The position numbers were made by a program, and so were the translations under genes. This document shows, in pieces, positions 19,214 through 33,418 of a stretch of 64,000 nt of DNA (positions within the stretch are counted from its first letter, which is position 1; each line of letters starts with the position of its first letter). A model generated the notes under the pieces. That model was not told the origin of the DNA and made no database searches. It saw only the letters and a list, made by a program, of their open reading frames with translations. This DNA is from Nakamurella antarctica (GTDB lineage Bacteria > Actinomycetota > Actinomycetes > Mycobacteriales > Nakamurellaceae): the NCBI RefSeq assembly GCF_003860405.1, contig NZ_CP034170.1, positions 434,001 to 498,000 on the forward strand. Direction: 5' to 3'.

Positions 19214-19253
19214 CGGGGCGGGACCGGCTATCTTGCAAGCCCATCCCGCCCCG
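19214..19253 (-). terminator. leuA terminator hairpin
   Basis: A 10-bp stem (19214-19223 with 19244-19253) is extended by inner GGCT/AGCC pairing. It lies 13 bases downstream of the leuA stop on the minus strand. Confidence 0.75.
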
Positions 19254-19266
19254 CTCCACACCAAGG

Positions 19267-21392
<2,126 letters not shown>

Positions 21393-22150
21393 GTGACAGA
21401 TCCGAACAATCCGTTGAGTAGTGGCCCAGGGCAGAATCCAGACCACTTCAACCAGGTGCCGGGGACCTTCAAGATTCTGAACATCAGCCGCCGCCGCGGG
21501 CTCCCGGTGGCCCCCTGCAGTTCGGGATGGGTATTCCTGGGCAACCCGCTCCGGATGTAAACCCTCCCCCTGCGCCTGCGCCGGTTCCGGCGGGTCCGCC
21601 GCCGACCCTGAAACAATCGGTGGCATCTTTTCGAGGAATGCCCAAACTCTATAAATACGTTATTGCTCCCGTCTTACTGGTGGGTCTTGTTCTCGCAGTG
21701 GGATGGTGGAAAGCAGGATGGTTCACCAGCACTCCCCTCGAAAAAGTGGCGCTGGGCGACTGCGTTCAAATCACTGGAACTGGCAGTGAACTCGCTCCGG
21801 AGAGCGTCGATTGCGCTTCGATGGAGGCCACGTTCAAGGTAGTTGCCAAAGGGGAGAGCATCAGCTGCGGCGAATACGATTCCGAGTTCTCCGAATTTGG
21901 GAAGGGTGCCTCCTCGGAGAAGCTATGCCTCGGCCTGAATACCCTTCAGGGCGACTGTTTCAGGGTGGGGCTGACAGCGTTTGAACGAGAATTGAAGGTT
22001 GATTGCAAGACCAACCTTGGCCGCAACTCGGTTATTAGAATCACCAAAGTTGCCGCGAACAGTACGGATCCGAGTTTTTGCTCCGAAACGGACTCGGTTC
22101 GGGTGTTGGCTGATCGCAACAGTGTGTTTTGCTACCGCCCGAACGAGTAA
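21393..22150 (+). CDS. Membrane-anchored Cys-rich protein, frameshifted copy
   Basis: Paralogue of the next gene. The strong AAGGAGGG site points to GTG 21393, which starts MTDPNNPLSSGPGQNPDHFN, matching the MTDPNNPFSAG start of the paralogue. That frame stops at about 21558. The rest (intact from 21527: MGIPGQPAPDVNPPP...) is in another frame. One extra G in the G4 run at 21461-21464 would join them through QPPPRAPGGPLQFGMGIPG. The body has one TM (VIAPVLLVGLVLAVGWW) then FTSTPLEKVALGDCVQ and seven further cysteines outside, presumably disulfides. The layout resembles LppU/SCO3897-type proteins. Either a sequencing undercall or a real frameshift. Confidence 0.7.
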
Positions 22151-22442
22151 TTCGGGGCTGGTGCGTCGGCGACTTTCGCGGCGACCAGCCATCCGGCAAA
22201 GCAGGGGGCCACGCGTTTTTCGCCCGCGCGGCGCAGCAGGCGATGGCACCCTTGACTGCCGAAGTCTAGGCATCCTGGCTGGTACGCATCGCAGGAGGCG
22301 GCGAGAACAGCGCTCCACTGGTCGAAAACGGGAAAACCGGATAAAGGCCTGAGGAAGTGGGTATGTTCATCTGGATTCGCTTGAACCATTTCGCAGGGAC
22401 TACCCCAATTTCAAGCGCCGATCCGTAATTTAGGAGATTTGA

Positions 22443-23249
22443 ATGACTGACCCGAACAATCCGTTCAGCGCCGGCCAACCGCAGCAACCAGCCCAGCCCT
22501 ACCAGGCCCAGCCCGGTCAGCCGCAGCAGCCTTATCAGGGCCAGCCTTATCAGGGCCAGCCGGACTCGGCCCAGCAGCCTTATCAGGGCCAGCCGGAGCA
22601 GCCTTATCAGCAGCAGCCGTATCAGCAGCCTCACCAGGCCCAGCCCGGTCAGCCGCAGTTCGGAATGGGATTGCCCGGAGAGCCGGGAGCGGCTTCGCCG
22701 TTCGCGCCGGTGCCGGCGTCCTCTACCCCTTCGCGTAACGCTGCTCTGCTGAAGAGGTTTCTTGTGCCCGTTTTGGTGATTGTTGTTGCCGTGGTCGCAT
22801 TTGGGTGGCGGCAGGGCTGGTTCACCAGCACGCCGGGCGACAAGCTGGCCGTCGGAGACTGTGCACAGATGACAGGTACGTCGGTGAACGTGGATATCAC
22901 CGGCGTCGATTGTGGTTCGGCGAAGTCAACATTCAAAATTACGGCCAAGGGCGAAGGCATCACCTGCGACGAGTACGAGTCCGAGTACACCGAAAGTGGA
23001 ACGGGAGCCTCGAAGGACAAGTTGTGCCTCGGGCTGGATGCCAAGGTCGGTGACTGCTTCAAGCTGGGAATGACGTCGTTGGATCAAGACGCGAAGATTG
23101 ACTGCCAAGCGGGCGCTAGCGATACGTCCGTCTTCAAAATCACGGAGGTCAACCTCACCAGCGCGGACGAAAGTCTTTGTCCTGCAGGTGATCAACCGGT
23201 TGGCTTCCCGAAACGAAACACTCTTCTGTGTTTCGGCCCCAACCAGTAA
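22443..23249 (+). CDS. Membrane-anchored Cys-rich protein with Gln/Pro repeats
   Basis: 268 aa; ATG with TAGGAG upstream. Residues 1-80 are cytoplasmic and Gln/Pro/Tyr-rich (repeats such as QPYQGQP). One TM follows (FLVPVLVIVVAVVAFGW). The outer domain opens with FTSTPGDKLAVGDCAQM and has eight cysteines in the same spacing as the upstream paralogue. The two genes arose by duplication; their outer domains differ substantially, so both were probably maintained. Resembles LppU/SCO3897-family proteins of actinobacteria in layout; function unknown. Confidence 0.8.
   Translation: MTDPNNPFSAGQPQQPAQPYQAQPGQPQQPYQGQPYQGQPDSAQQPYQGQPEQPYQQQPYQQPHQAQPGQPQFGMGLPGEPGAASPFAPVPASSTPSRNAALLKRFLVPVLVIVVAVVAFGWRQGWFTSTPGDKLAVGDCAQMTGTSVNVDITGVDCGSAKSTFKITAKGEGITCDEYESEYTESGTGASKDKLCLGLDAKVGDCFKLGMTSLDQDAKIDCQAGASDTSVFKITEVNLTSADESLCPAGDQPVGFPKRNTLLCFGPNQ
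22470..22660 (+). repeat. In-frame QPYQGQP-type repeat
   Basis: Short repeats (cagccttatcagggc and variants) encode QPYQGQP, QAQPGQP and related units in the cytoplasmic N-terminus of the Cys-rich membrane protein. Confidence 0.75.
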
Positions 23250-23395
23250 ACCACCTCTTTTGGCAGTGATTGCCTGAAGTAGAGCCGGATTCTCTTCGTC
23301 GCTCGGGTTGGCATCAGGGTCCCTCGCATCGTGGGATCTGGTGCTGGCTCGAGCGGCGTTTTTTGTTTCCAGCTCGGCCTAGAATTCGTATTCGG

Positions 23396-24133
23396 TCAAC
23401 GAGACTGCGTGGTCCCGAGCCAAATAGCCTCCGCGGCTTGGTCGCCCAGGTCCAGGCTGTCCCCGCCCGCCCCGCCAATCCTCATCGACGTTCCTGCCCC
23501 GAACGGCAACCGGGCAAGCACCTCGATGTGGGCATCGAGGACGATCTTTTTCTCCTGGAAGTACCGCAGCATTTCGGGTTCGTCATCGGAGATCCGGACT
23601 ACGAGCCCGCTGTCGCCGGGCTGCAGCGCTGAAAGTTGTTTGGCTGGTGGGATTTCCATGGTTCCATCGGCACCGGGGATGGGGTCGCCGTGGGGGTCCC
23701 GTCGCGGGAAGCCGAGTTTTGCATCCATGCGCGCCAACATGCGGTCGGAGATGGCGTGCTCGAGTATGTCCGCGTCATCGTGCACTTCGTCCCAGGTGTA
23801 GCCGAGCTCCGCCACGAGGAACGTCTCTACCAAGCGGTGCCTCCGGACCACGCGAAGCGCTATTGCACGGCCCGGTGGGGTCAATTCGACGGCGCCGTAA
23901 GGCTCGTGTCGCAGGTAGCCGAGGAGAGCAAGCTTGCGGACCATTTCAGAAGCTGACGAGGCAGAGACTCCCACCCTGCTGGCGATAACTGAAGTGGTAA
24001 CCGGGGTGTCGTCCCACTCTCCAGCGTTGCAAATCGCCTTCAGGTAGTCCTGCATCACCGCACTGAGCGCTGGGGGATTTTCGGAGGCTTCCACGCGGCT
24101 AAGGGTACGGGTAGCGGTGCTCACCCGGCTCAC
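23396..24133 (-). CDS. DtxR/MntR-family metal-dependent regulator
   Basis: 245 aa. Winged helix near residues 25-85 (QDYLKAICNAGEWDDTPVTTSVIASRVGVSASSASEMVRKLALLGYLRHEPYGAVELTPPGRAIAL). The dimer/metal domain has RRHRLVETFLVAELGYTWDEVHDDADILEHAISDRMLARMD, with the His/Glu/Asp ligands expected for this family. A C-terminal FeoA/SH3-like domain (LQPGDSGLVVRISDDEPEMLRYFQEKKIV) follows. The sequence looks closer to the manganese-type (MntR/SirR) than to IdeR; metal choice is not certain. GTG start, with a second in-frame GTG 9 bases later. No metal-transport gene is adjacent. Confidence 0.9.
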   Translation of the reverse strand: MSRVSTATRTLSRVEASENPPALSAVMQDYLKAICNAGEWDDTPVTTSVIASRVGVSASSASEMVRKLALLGYLRHEPYGAVELTPPGRAIALRVVRRHRLVETFLVAELGYTWDEVHDDADILEHAISDRMLARMDAKLGFPRRDPHGDPIPGADGTMEIPPAKQLSALQPGDSGLVVRISDDEPEMLRYFQEKKIVLDAHIEVLARLPFGAGTSMRIGGAGGDSLDLGDQAAEAIWLGTTQSR

Positions 24134-24728
24134 CCGGCGTGGCGGGTTGCCGAGGAGCGGATGTGTGGCGTGTCGGTTAACTACGCGAGCGAGGAAACCA
24201 GCAGCGCGACGCAGACGATGGCTGTCAGCACCATGATGCTGCCTTCAATCCACGATCTCGTGGTACTTGCCGACTGCGCGGGGGTGCGGTGGGCAGCGCC
24301 GCACGGAATGGAGTGGACTGGTCGCGAACCCCAAAGCCTGGGGTTGTTGAGGCTACCCATCGGCTGTAAGTGCGGCATGCCGAAATCATATATCAGGAAA
24401 ACCTGTAACGCCATGATTTTCCTCCCCGAGCTGCGGAAGAGGAATGCTGGCTCGGCGTGTGCAACAAGATTTACCGAATGACGCCCAGGGCACCGTCAGA
24501 GTTCCGCTCGGAACAGCGTCCACCGAGACGATTGTTGGAAAGCGCTCTCAGGGCACCGTGCTGCTTTTGCGACGGGAACTTGTGCTGTTGCCGACCGGTA
24601 TTCTCATGGCGTCGGACTGTCACGTCTGACCTGGCACGCCTGACCTGGCACGCCTGGGTGTGAAGGTAAGCAAAGCGTGTTCAGTTCCTGATGTTGCGAA
24701 CTGATTTCAGATGAGAAAGGCAGCACCA
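24134..24728. other. Region upstream of ask, mostly without recognisable genes
   Basis: 595 bp between the DtxR-type gene and ask. It holds one doubtful small minus-strand ORF (listed separately), a short tandem repeat (GACCTGGCACGCCT twice, about 24629-24656) and presumably the ask promoter. Nothing else is recognisable. Confidence 0.4.
24181..24414 (-). CDS. Doubtful small ORF with a C-terminal hydrophobic tail
   Basis: 77 aa. The only feature in favour is a hydrophobic tail (IMVLTAIVCVALLVSSLA) that could be a C-terminal membrane anchor. The rest has no recognisable motif, and no good ribosome-binding site is evident. It may be chance. Confidence 0.25.
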   Translation of the reverse strand: MALQVFLIYDFGMPHLQPMGSLNNPRLWGSRPVHSIPCGAAHRTPAQSASTTRSWIEGSIMVLTAIVCVALLVSSLA

Positions 24729-27037
<2,309 letters not shown>

Positions 27038-27098
27038 CAGAGCGGGGTGACCGGGCTGGTCCGAAGCGCGAAACCCTGAATGTCGTAGTGTCTGCGGC

Positions 27099-28397
27099 AT
27101 GAAACACACGGCTGACAGGGGCAGTTCCAGGGTCGCAGCGGTGGGCGCCTTGGCCGCGGGCGCCTTCCTGGTAGTCGCTGCGTGCTCCTCCACCATCGGA
27201 GGATCGGCCTCGGCGGTCGCACCTGGTTCGATGCGTATTGGACCTACGAGTTCTGCCAGCCCCACCTCGTCGGCCCCGACCTCGTCCCCGTCGGCCCCGA
27301 CCTTGTCATCATCACGGGTTACCCCAGCCCCGTTATCGCCAAGCTCTAGCGCGACCACCAGTCCGTCCAACGGAACCCAAGGGGGGAAATGGGCGACGGA
27401 AGTATTCACCGCTGGCCGCGAGAATCTTGCCGCGGTTTCAGCGGATGGCTTTCTAGGTGCGGTCAACACGGACGGCCAGATGTGTATTGTCGAGCTCTTC
27501 GACCCGGTCCTGTACCCGGACGGTAAGTTCTGTGCGCTTCCGGTTCCAGCAGATGCGAGCCTCGTGTTCCCCGTTTTCTCACCCGATGCGTTGCATCTGG
27601 CGGTTGTAGTGGTTCAGGCTGATGCCGTTCTGTATTTGGTGGACGTGGTCACCCAGGAAGTGAAAGTTGCCACTTTGCAGGGTCTTTCGGCCGACCCTGC
27701 CGCTGCGGAGCGTTTTTCGGTTTCCAGCGCAGTCTGGGACACCGCTGGCGATGCGTTTTATGTAATCCCGCAGCCGACGGGTGCGTCAGGAGAAGTGGTG
27801 GCCTGGTCGGTGAGTGGAGACGCCCCCAAAAGCATCAACGGGCTGCCTATCACCGTTGCGAACAGCACACCGCAATTGTGGGCTTCGGAAACTGGACTCG
27901 CGATCGCTCCCAACACGGGGCCCTCGCAAGGCGAGCTGTGGTACACCGACTTCAACAGCGCAGCAACCACTTTGGTAGGCCGCTATGCGCCAGAGGGAGG
28001 AACCTTTCTGCTGCAGACCATCTCTCCCGACGGGGCCGAGGCGTTGATTTGTCCCGCAAACGGCGCCACCATCGGGGCGCTGACGCGGGTCGTTATGGCG
28101 ACCGGCGAAACGAAGCCCGCAGTGGACTCCGCCCCTGGGGCGACCGGTACCCCCTGCACTGGAGCAACCTTCTCTGCGGATGGAAAGTACGTCGCTTTGG
28201 CTGGCGCGCTAGATGGCGGGTTTGGCCTCATCGTCTACAACATCGAAACGGGCGACCCCGAAATTGACCTGAACTTTGACGCCGCAACCCTTGCAGCGCC
28301 ACCGCTTGTCGCCTGGTACGAAGACGTGATTACGGTACACCGCGTCGACGCCGGTGCCGGATACAAGCAAGTCACTGTTGTGGAGTTACGCCGCTGA
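27099..28397 (+). CDS. Lipoprotein, probable beta-propeller
   Basis: 432 aa. Signal peptide with lipobox VVAAC at about residue 29, a Ser/Thr/Pro-rich linker to about residue 90, then a domain with repeated sheet-like units (FPVFSPDALHLAVVVV, WDTAGDAFYVIPQ, TISPDGAEALICP, FSADGKYVALAGA) as in WD40/TolB-like propellers. No catalytic motif seen. Sits 61 bp after asd and converges with another lipoprotein gene. Function unknown. Confidence 0.75.
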   Translation: MKHTADRGSSRVAAVGALAAGAFLVVAACSSTIGGSASAVAPGSMRIGPTSSASPTSSAPTSSPSAPTLSSSRVTPAPLSPSSSATTSPSNGTQGGKWATEVFTAGRENLAAVSADGFLGAVNTDGQMCIVELFDPVLYPDGKFCALPVPADASLVFPVFSPDALHLAVVVVQADAVLYLVDVVTQEVKVATLQGLSADPAAAERFSVSSAVWDTAGDAFYVIPQPTGASGEVVAWSVSGDAPKSINGLPITVANSTPQLWASETGLAIAPNTGPSQGELWYTDFNSAATTLVGRYAPEGGTFLLQTISPDGAEALICPANGATIGALTRVVMATGETKPAVDSAPGATGTPCTGATFSADGKYVALAGALDGGFGLIVYNIETGDPEIDLNFDAATLAAPPLVAWYEDVITVHRVDAGAGYKQVTVVELRR

Positions 28398-28451
28398 ACC
28401 AACGGCTAGCCGGTGATGTCCCGATCCGCAGAAACCGCTGTCGCTTTCGGG

Positions 28452-29549
28452 CTAGAGGCAGGCTACTCCTCCGAGTGCGGCGCCGGATGTGCCACCCGAT
28501 TCAGAGATCACCGCATAGCCGCAGGCCGGGACTCCCGCCGCAGCAAGGTAGGTGACGCCCTCCGACTGCCATTGCGCAGGAGTCGGCACTTGTCGATGCG
28601 GCCAGTCGGCGAATAGGGCAGGGTCTGCGCCGGGTGTGGGCGCCACATACTCGATCGCCTGATCGTAAGTGAGCAGTAGAACTCGCCCAGCTACCATGCT
28701 GCCGTCGGTGACGACATTGCCCACGAGGAGCGACTGGGCCGGATGTATTGGGGCCGGCGGTTCGAAAGTGTTCACTAACAGCAGCTCTCCGCCTCCTGCT
28801 GCCCCTTCGTAGACCCGGTGGGTCTTGGTGCCCCTGTCTGGTTTCGTGACGATAATGATCGATCTGTCCTCTGCCACCAACAGCGTTTCGGCGTCGTGTG
28901 CACCGTCCGGATAAGTGAAGTTCCATCGTTGGGCAGCTGCGGGAGCGGGAGCAGGCTCCTGCGTTTCAACAACAGGTTCACGCAGTTGGTACACGGACAC
29001 ACTTTCTCGGCGCGCTCGATTATCGCCGATATCGCCGATGTACAAGCACCTTTCGCTGCTATCAGCCTCGCAGGGGCCGGTGGACAGCGCCTCGGCATTC
29101 ACGGCGTCCATCCCCTCGACCGGGATTGCGGCGAGCACTGCCCCGGCGCTGTTGATTGCCCAAATCCCATCGGTGCCCGTGGCGTCGTCAACCACGAAGA
29201 AGACATCGGGCACGCTGGCCGCGGCGATTCCACTTGCCTCCGGCGCGGCGGTCTCCGGGAGAGTGCCCCACGACCTACCGGCCGCATAACAGGGCGCACC
29301 ATCGCATACGGCAGGTGCGGAGCTCGCAGTAGTTGGCGCAGTGGCGACGACAGCTGGGGGCGGTTGCGGGGCAGGTTCTGTCGGGGGGCTGGAAGTGTGC
29401 GGGGCGGGTCGTCCGGTCGGGGAGGATGTGCCGCTGCCCGCGACCTCGCCCGAGCCATGGGTGGAGCTGCAGCCGGTAAGCGCAGCGAGAATCAATATCG
29501 CAGATACACCTGTTGCGCAAAGGCGAAAATACAGGCACCGATTCGTCAT
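28452..29549 (-). CDS. Lipoprotein of unknown function, probable propeller
   Basis: 365 aa from the ATG at 29549, which starts MTNRCLYFRLCATGVS and leads to a lipobox (LTGC). The frame is open to 29678, but the earlier start would bury the signal peptide. A Pro/Ser/Thr linker follows to about residue 90. The domain has VDAVNAEALS-type, YIGDIGDNRARRESVSVY and YPDGAHDAETLLV segments, a pattern I associate with actinobacterial propeller-like secreted proteins without known activity. Divergent from the acyl-CoA synthetase gene by 91 bp. Confidence 0.75.
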   Translation of the reverse strand: MTNRCLYFRLCATGVSAILILAALTGCSSTHGSGEVAGSGTSSPTGRPAPHTSSPPTEPAPQPPPAVVATAPTTASSAPAVCDGAPCYAAGRSWGTLPETAAPEASGIAAASVPDVFFVVDDATGTDGIWAINSAGAVLAAIPVEGMDAVNAEALSTGPCEADSSERCLYIGDIGDNRARRESVSVYQLREPVVETQEPAPAPAAAQRWNFTYPDGAHDAETLLVAEDRSIIIVTKPDRGTKTHRVYEGAAGGGELLLVNTFEPPAPIHPAQSLLVGNVVTDGSMVAGRVLLLTYDQAIEYVAPTPGADPALFADWPHRQVPTPAQWQSEGVTYLAAAGVPACGYAVISESGGTSGAALGGVACL

Positions 29550-29640
29550 AGACAGCAAGGATATTTCATTCCGCAGGGTGCCGGAGAAACTGATGCGACC
29601 GGGTAGTGACAAGGTGTGTCTAGCACTGGAAAGGACAATC

Positions 29641-31377
29641 ATGGCCGCGCAGACCACCGAAGCCACCGCAACAATCAAGCAGGCACGTGAGCTTTTGCTG
29701 CGCTACCGCTCCGACTACGACGCCGCGATGGCGAACTTCACGTGGCCACAGCCGGACTCGTTCAACTTCGCACTCGAGTGGTTCGACGTACTGGCGCAGG
29801 AGCACCCGGAGCGACCGGCCCTGAAGATCGTCGAGGAGGACGGGCGGGTCGGTGAGTGGACCTATACGGACCTTTCCGCGCGTTCTGACCAGGTTGCTCA
29901 GTGGTTCACCAGTGTGGGTATCCGGCGGGGCGATCGCGTTGTTGTCATGCTGGGTAATCAAATAGAACTCTGGGAGTCCATCCTTGGCCTGATCAAGGTG
30001 GGGGCGGTGTTGATTCCCGCCAGTACTCTCTTGGACACCGAAGATCTCATTGACCGTGTTGATCGTGGCGCTGCTAAATATGTCATCACCCGGTCAGTTG
30101 ACGCTCCGAAATTTGACCGGGTTGGTGGCGACTTCACCAAGATTTGGGTCCGTGACTATGGCAGCAAAGATTTGGTTCCGTTAGGGTGGAACGACTTTGC
30201 ACTATCGGCGGACGCCGAAGCGGAGTACGTGGCGGTAGAACCCACTCCGGCGGCCGATTCGCTGCTGCTCTATTTCACCTCGGGTACAACAGCTTTGCCC
30301 AAACTGGTCGAGCACACGCAGGTTTCTTACCCCATCGGCCACCTATCGACGATGTATTGGCTCGGGCTGAAACCGGGCGATGTACATCTGAATATTTCGT
30401 CCCCGGGCTGGGCAAAACACGCTTGGTCCAACGTTTTTGCGCCTTGGCTGGCGGGTGCGACCGTGTTCGTCTACAACTACACCCGCTTCAACGCCCAAGC
30501 CTTAATGCAGGTAATGCAGGACAACGGGATCACCACCTTCTGTGCGCCGCCCACCGTGTGGCGAATGCTGATCCAGGCCGACCTTTCGTGGTTGAAAACG
30601 CCTCCGCGAGAACTGATCGGGGCCGGGGAACCGCTGAATCCTGAAGTTATTGAACAGGTTCGACGAGCCTGGGGCGTGACTATCCGAGACGGCTTCGGCC
30701 AGACGGAAATGACGGCTGCAATCGGAAACCCACCGGGGGCCAAGGTTCGGGATGGCTCGATGGGCCGGCCGCTTCCCGGGTATGTCGTCACGCTGGTGGA
30801 TCAGGCCACGGACGAACCCGGCGCCACAGAAGGCGAGATCTGCTTGGACCTGGCGCACCGGCCGGTAGCGTTAATGGCTGGTTACTTGGGGGATGCCGAA
30901 AAGACCAGCGACGCAATGAGTTCCGGCTTCTACCACACCGGCGATGTGGGATCGGTGGACGCGGATGGTTACATCACCTACGTGGGTCGTGCCGATGACG
31001 TCTTCAAGGCTTCCGACTATCGAATTTCGCCGTTCGAGCTGGAATCGGTATTGGTCGAACACCCGGCCGTGGCGGAAGCCGCTGTGGTGCCCTTTCCGGA
31101 TGCGTTGCGGCTCTCGGTACCCAAGGCTTACGTCGTCCTGATCGACGGCTACGGCGACAACGCTGACACGGCGAAGGAGATCTTCACCTACACCAAGTCG
31201 CGGCTGGCTCCGTACAAGCGCATTCGGCGGCTGGAGTTTGTGACCTCGGAGCTGCTGCCCAAAACCATTTCGGGCAAGATCCGACGGGTAGAGCTGCGCC
31301 GACGGGACGCACAGCTGGTGGCCGACAACGTGCGCGCCGCCTCGGAGTACCGGTGGGAGGATTTTCCCGGGATCTAA
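29641..31377 (+). CDS. Acyl-CoA synthetase (AMP-forming, medium-chain/acetyl-type)
   Basis: 578 aa from ATG 29641 (AAAGGA upstream); the frame extends further but into the divergent gene's signal peptide. Adenylate-forming family: P-loop LYFTSGTTALPKLVEHT, A-region DGFGQTEMTAAIG, YHTGDVGSVDADGYITYVGRADDVFKASDYRISPFELESVL, and the final catalytic Lys in LLPKTISGKIRR. The overall layout is like ACSM/AcsA-like medium-chain acyl-CoA synthetases. Actual acyl substrate is not predictable. Followed by a short tandem repeat, then the convergent S9 peptidase gene. Confidence 0.9.
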   Translation: MAAQTTEATATIKQARELLLRYRSDYDAAMANFTWPQPDSFNFALEWFDVLAQEHPERPALKIVEEDGRVGEWTYTDLSARSDQVAQWFTSVGIRRGDRVVVMLGNQIELWESILGLIKVGAVLIPASTLLDTEDLIDRVDRGAAKYVITRSVDAPKFDRVGGDFTKIWVRDYGSKDLVPLGWNDFALSADAEAEYVAVEPTPAADSLLLYFTSGTTALPKLVEHTQVSYPIGHLSTMYWLGLKPGDVHLNISSPGWAKHAWSNVFAPWLAGATVFVYNYTRFNAQALMQVMQDNGITTFCAPPTVWRMLIQADLSWLKTPPRELIGAGEPLNPEVIEQVRRAWGVTIRDGFGQTEMTAAIGNPPGAKVRDGSMGRPLPGYVVTLVDQATDEPGATEGEICLDLAHRPVALMAGYLGDAEKTSDAMSSGFYHTGDVGSVDADGYITYVGRADDVFKASDYRISPFELESVLVEHPAVAEAAVVPFPDALRLSVPKAYVVLIDGYGDNADTAKEIFTYTKSRLAPYKRIRRLEFVTSELLPKTISGKIRRVELRRRDAQLVADNVRAASEYRWEDFPGI

Positions 31378-31389
31378 GGGGGAGCAATA

Positions 31390-31423
31390 GGTGCAGACCC
31401 TCAACAGGTGCAGACCCTCAACA
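31390..31423 (+). repeat. 17-bp tandem duplication
   Basis: ggtgcagaccctcaaca occurs twice in a row directly after the acyl-CoA synthetase stop, followed by the start of a third copy. No function evident. Confidence 0.85.
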
Positions 31424-31459
31424 GGTGCTGGGCACTTCGGTGCGCGCTGAGAGCTGGTT

Positions 31460-33418
31460 TCAGGCCCCTACGCCGTGGGCGAGCGCTCGACGCACAAAAT
31501 CGATCTCTACCAGCACCTGACGCAGCCTCTCCTGGACCACCATCGAACCGTGCCCCGCCTCGTAGCGATACACCTCGTAGGGCGAACCTAGCTCGGCGAG
31601 CTTGCCGAGATAGTTGTCGATTTGCCGAATGGGACACCGTGGATCGTTTTCACCAGCCAACACCAACACCGGCGCTCGCACCGCGTCGACGTAGGTGATG
31701 GGGGAGGAATCGGCGTATTTATCCGGAACCTGGGCAGGTGAACCGCCGAAAAGTGCGCGGTCGTACGCGCGTAGCGGTTCCATCTCATCCTCATAAGCGG
31801 CCACGTAGTCGGCGACCGGCACCCCAGCCACCACGGCCGCCCATCGGCTCGGCTGGGTTCCTGCCGCCAACAAAGCGAGGTAACCACCCCAGGAATAGCC
31901 GGCGATGACGCAGGCGTCTGCGTCGGCCAGCCCCTGCACGAGTAGATGGTCATAAACAGCGGCGATATCTGCCAATTCGGTATGGCCCATCCGCTGTGTG
32001 AGGGCATCGCGCCACTGGGAGCCGTAACCGGTTGAGCCCCGATAGTTGACCTGGACGGTGGCAAACCCGGCATCCAGCCACGCTGCTCGGGTGGCGTCAT
32101 AGTCGTCTTCGTCTGCGGCGGCTGGACCGCCATGGACGAAGAAAACTGTGGGCAACGCGCCGCCGTTGGCCTCGACGCCGTTGGCAACACCACCGGGTGC
32201 TGGCCTCGCCATAAGTGCGTGGATGCGGCCACCGGGACCGTCAACCCAGACGTCGGCAACCGGCTGGGATGCGGGCGCAGGCTCACCCGGGGGCCGCAGC
32301 AGTACTCGGTCGCCGTCGGTGTCGAGGATCCGCACGGTGGCGGCAGTCTCAGCTGACGAATGGCGGTACCAGAGTGCGCCGCCGGCTCGAACAGTGGCAC
32401 CTGAGACCACCCCGGGAGCACCCGGCAGGTTTGTCAGCTCGCCCGTCGTCAGGTCCCAGCGGTGCATGCTGGTACGCGCTGCGTGGGTGTGGATCAGGAG
32501 CAGCGCGGTGGCGTCGGGATAAAAATCGCCATCGATGTCGCCCGGCAGATCAATACGAAGTTCTGTGACTGCCCCGGTCTCCAGATCCCAGATCAGCAAC
32601 TCCTCGCGGCCTTGCCGCTCGTGACCGACGAGCAGCCGTTGGTCGCCAGCGACGGGCGAAAAAGCCAGTGGGTTAAGACCTTTGCCTGGCGCATCAGACA
32701 ACTCGGCGAGCATTGCACCGGAACGGACGGAAAGTGCCCGCAGCGCTGGGTACCTGGAGTCGCCATGCTCGGAATGGGAGAGCACCCAGATGGTCTCGTC
32801 GCGAGACAGCGCGCCCACTCCGGCGTCCTCGGCGTGCGAGTACACGACAGTGCTTGGGCTGCCGTCCACGCATAAATGAATCCGCGTGCCTTCGTCATCG
32901 GAGAAGCCCGCGATAGTCACGCTCGCACCCACCTCGAGGCCAGCGGGATAACCCGCGCCAACCTCGGGAAGGGCGAGTGGTGCGACGAACCCTTCACCGG
33001 GGGCAGAACCGAATGGCTGGATGCGCCAGCTACCAAACTCATCGCCCGCGCTGTCATCAAACCACCATAGATTCGCGCCATCGGGGGAGAGCGTCCCCTG
33101 CGTCGTGCCGTCCTGGCGGGATGTCGACTGGGTCAATGTGTCGGTGCTGGGCTGCCAGCAATACAGCTCGTATGCACCGGACATGTTCGACACCAAGACC
33201 GTGTGATCAGCGGCGTCTCGCGCCTGGTCGGGGAGTCCCATCCGGATCGCTGCAAACCTTGCGCGCCAACGAGTCTCCGCGACCGGGTCGGTGAAAAGTG
33301 CCGGTGGAATCGACGCACTGTGGTGATCGGAGGGGGTCAGTTGTGCTTGCGGCATCGTCTCTGGTGCGCCGTCGCGCGGCCGGGCATTCTTTGCCGTCAT
33401 ATCGACTATTTCCACCAT
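31460..33418 (-). CDS. S9-family prolyl oligopeptidase-like serine peptidase
   Basis: About 652 aa. An N-terminal beta-propeller (about 70-400) precedes an alpha/beta-hydrolase domain. Catalytic Ser in AGYSWGGYLALL, Asp in GENDPRCPIRQ, His in AGHGSMV; oxyanion region VFFVHGGPAAADEDDY. No signal peptide, so cytosolic peptidase or acylaminoacyl-peptidase. The frame reaches a TTG at 33454; ATGs at 33418 and 33400 are more plausible starts. Convergent with the acyl-CoA synthetase. Confidence 0.88.
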   Translation of the reverse strand: MVEIVDMTAKNARPRDGAPETMPQAQLTPSDHHSASIPPALFTDPVAETRWRARFAAIRMGLPDQARDAADHTVLVSNMSGAYELYCWQPSTDTLTQSTSRQDGTTQGTLSPDGANLWWFDDSAGDEFGSWRIQPFGSAPGEGFVAPLALPEVGAGYPAGLEVGASVTIAGFSDDEGTRIHLCVDGSPSTVVYSHAEDAGVGALSRDETIWVLSHSEHGDSRYPALRALSVRSGAMLAELSDAPGKGLNPLAFSPVAGDQRLLVGHERQGREELLIWDLETGAVTELRIDLPGDIDGDFYPDATALLLIHTHAARTSMHRWDLTTGELTNLPGAPGVVSGATVRAGGALWYRHSSAETAATVRILDTDGDRVLLRPPGEPAPASQPVADVWVDGPGGRIHALMARPAPGGVANGVEANGGALPTVFFVHGGPAAADEDDYDATRAAWLDAGFATVQVNYRGSTGYGSQWRDALTQRMGHTELADIAAVYDHLLVQGLADADACVIAGYSWGGYLALLAAGTQPSRWAAVVAGVPVADYVAAYEDEMEPLRAYDRALFGGSPAQVPDKYADSSPITYVDAVRAPVLVLAGENDPRCPIRQIDNYLGKLAELGSPYEVYRYEAGHGSMVVQERLRQVLVEIDFVRRALAHGVGA

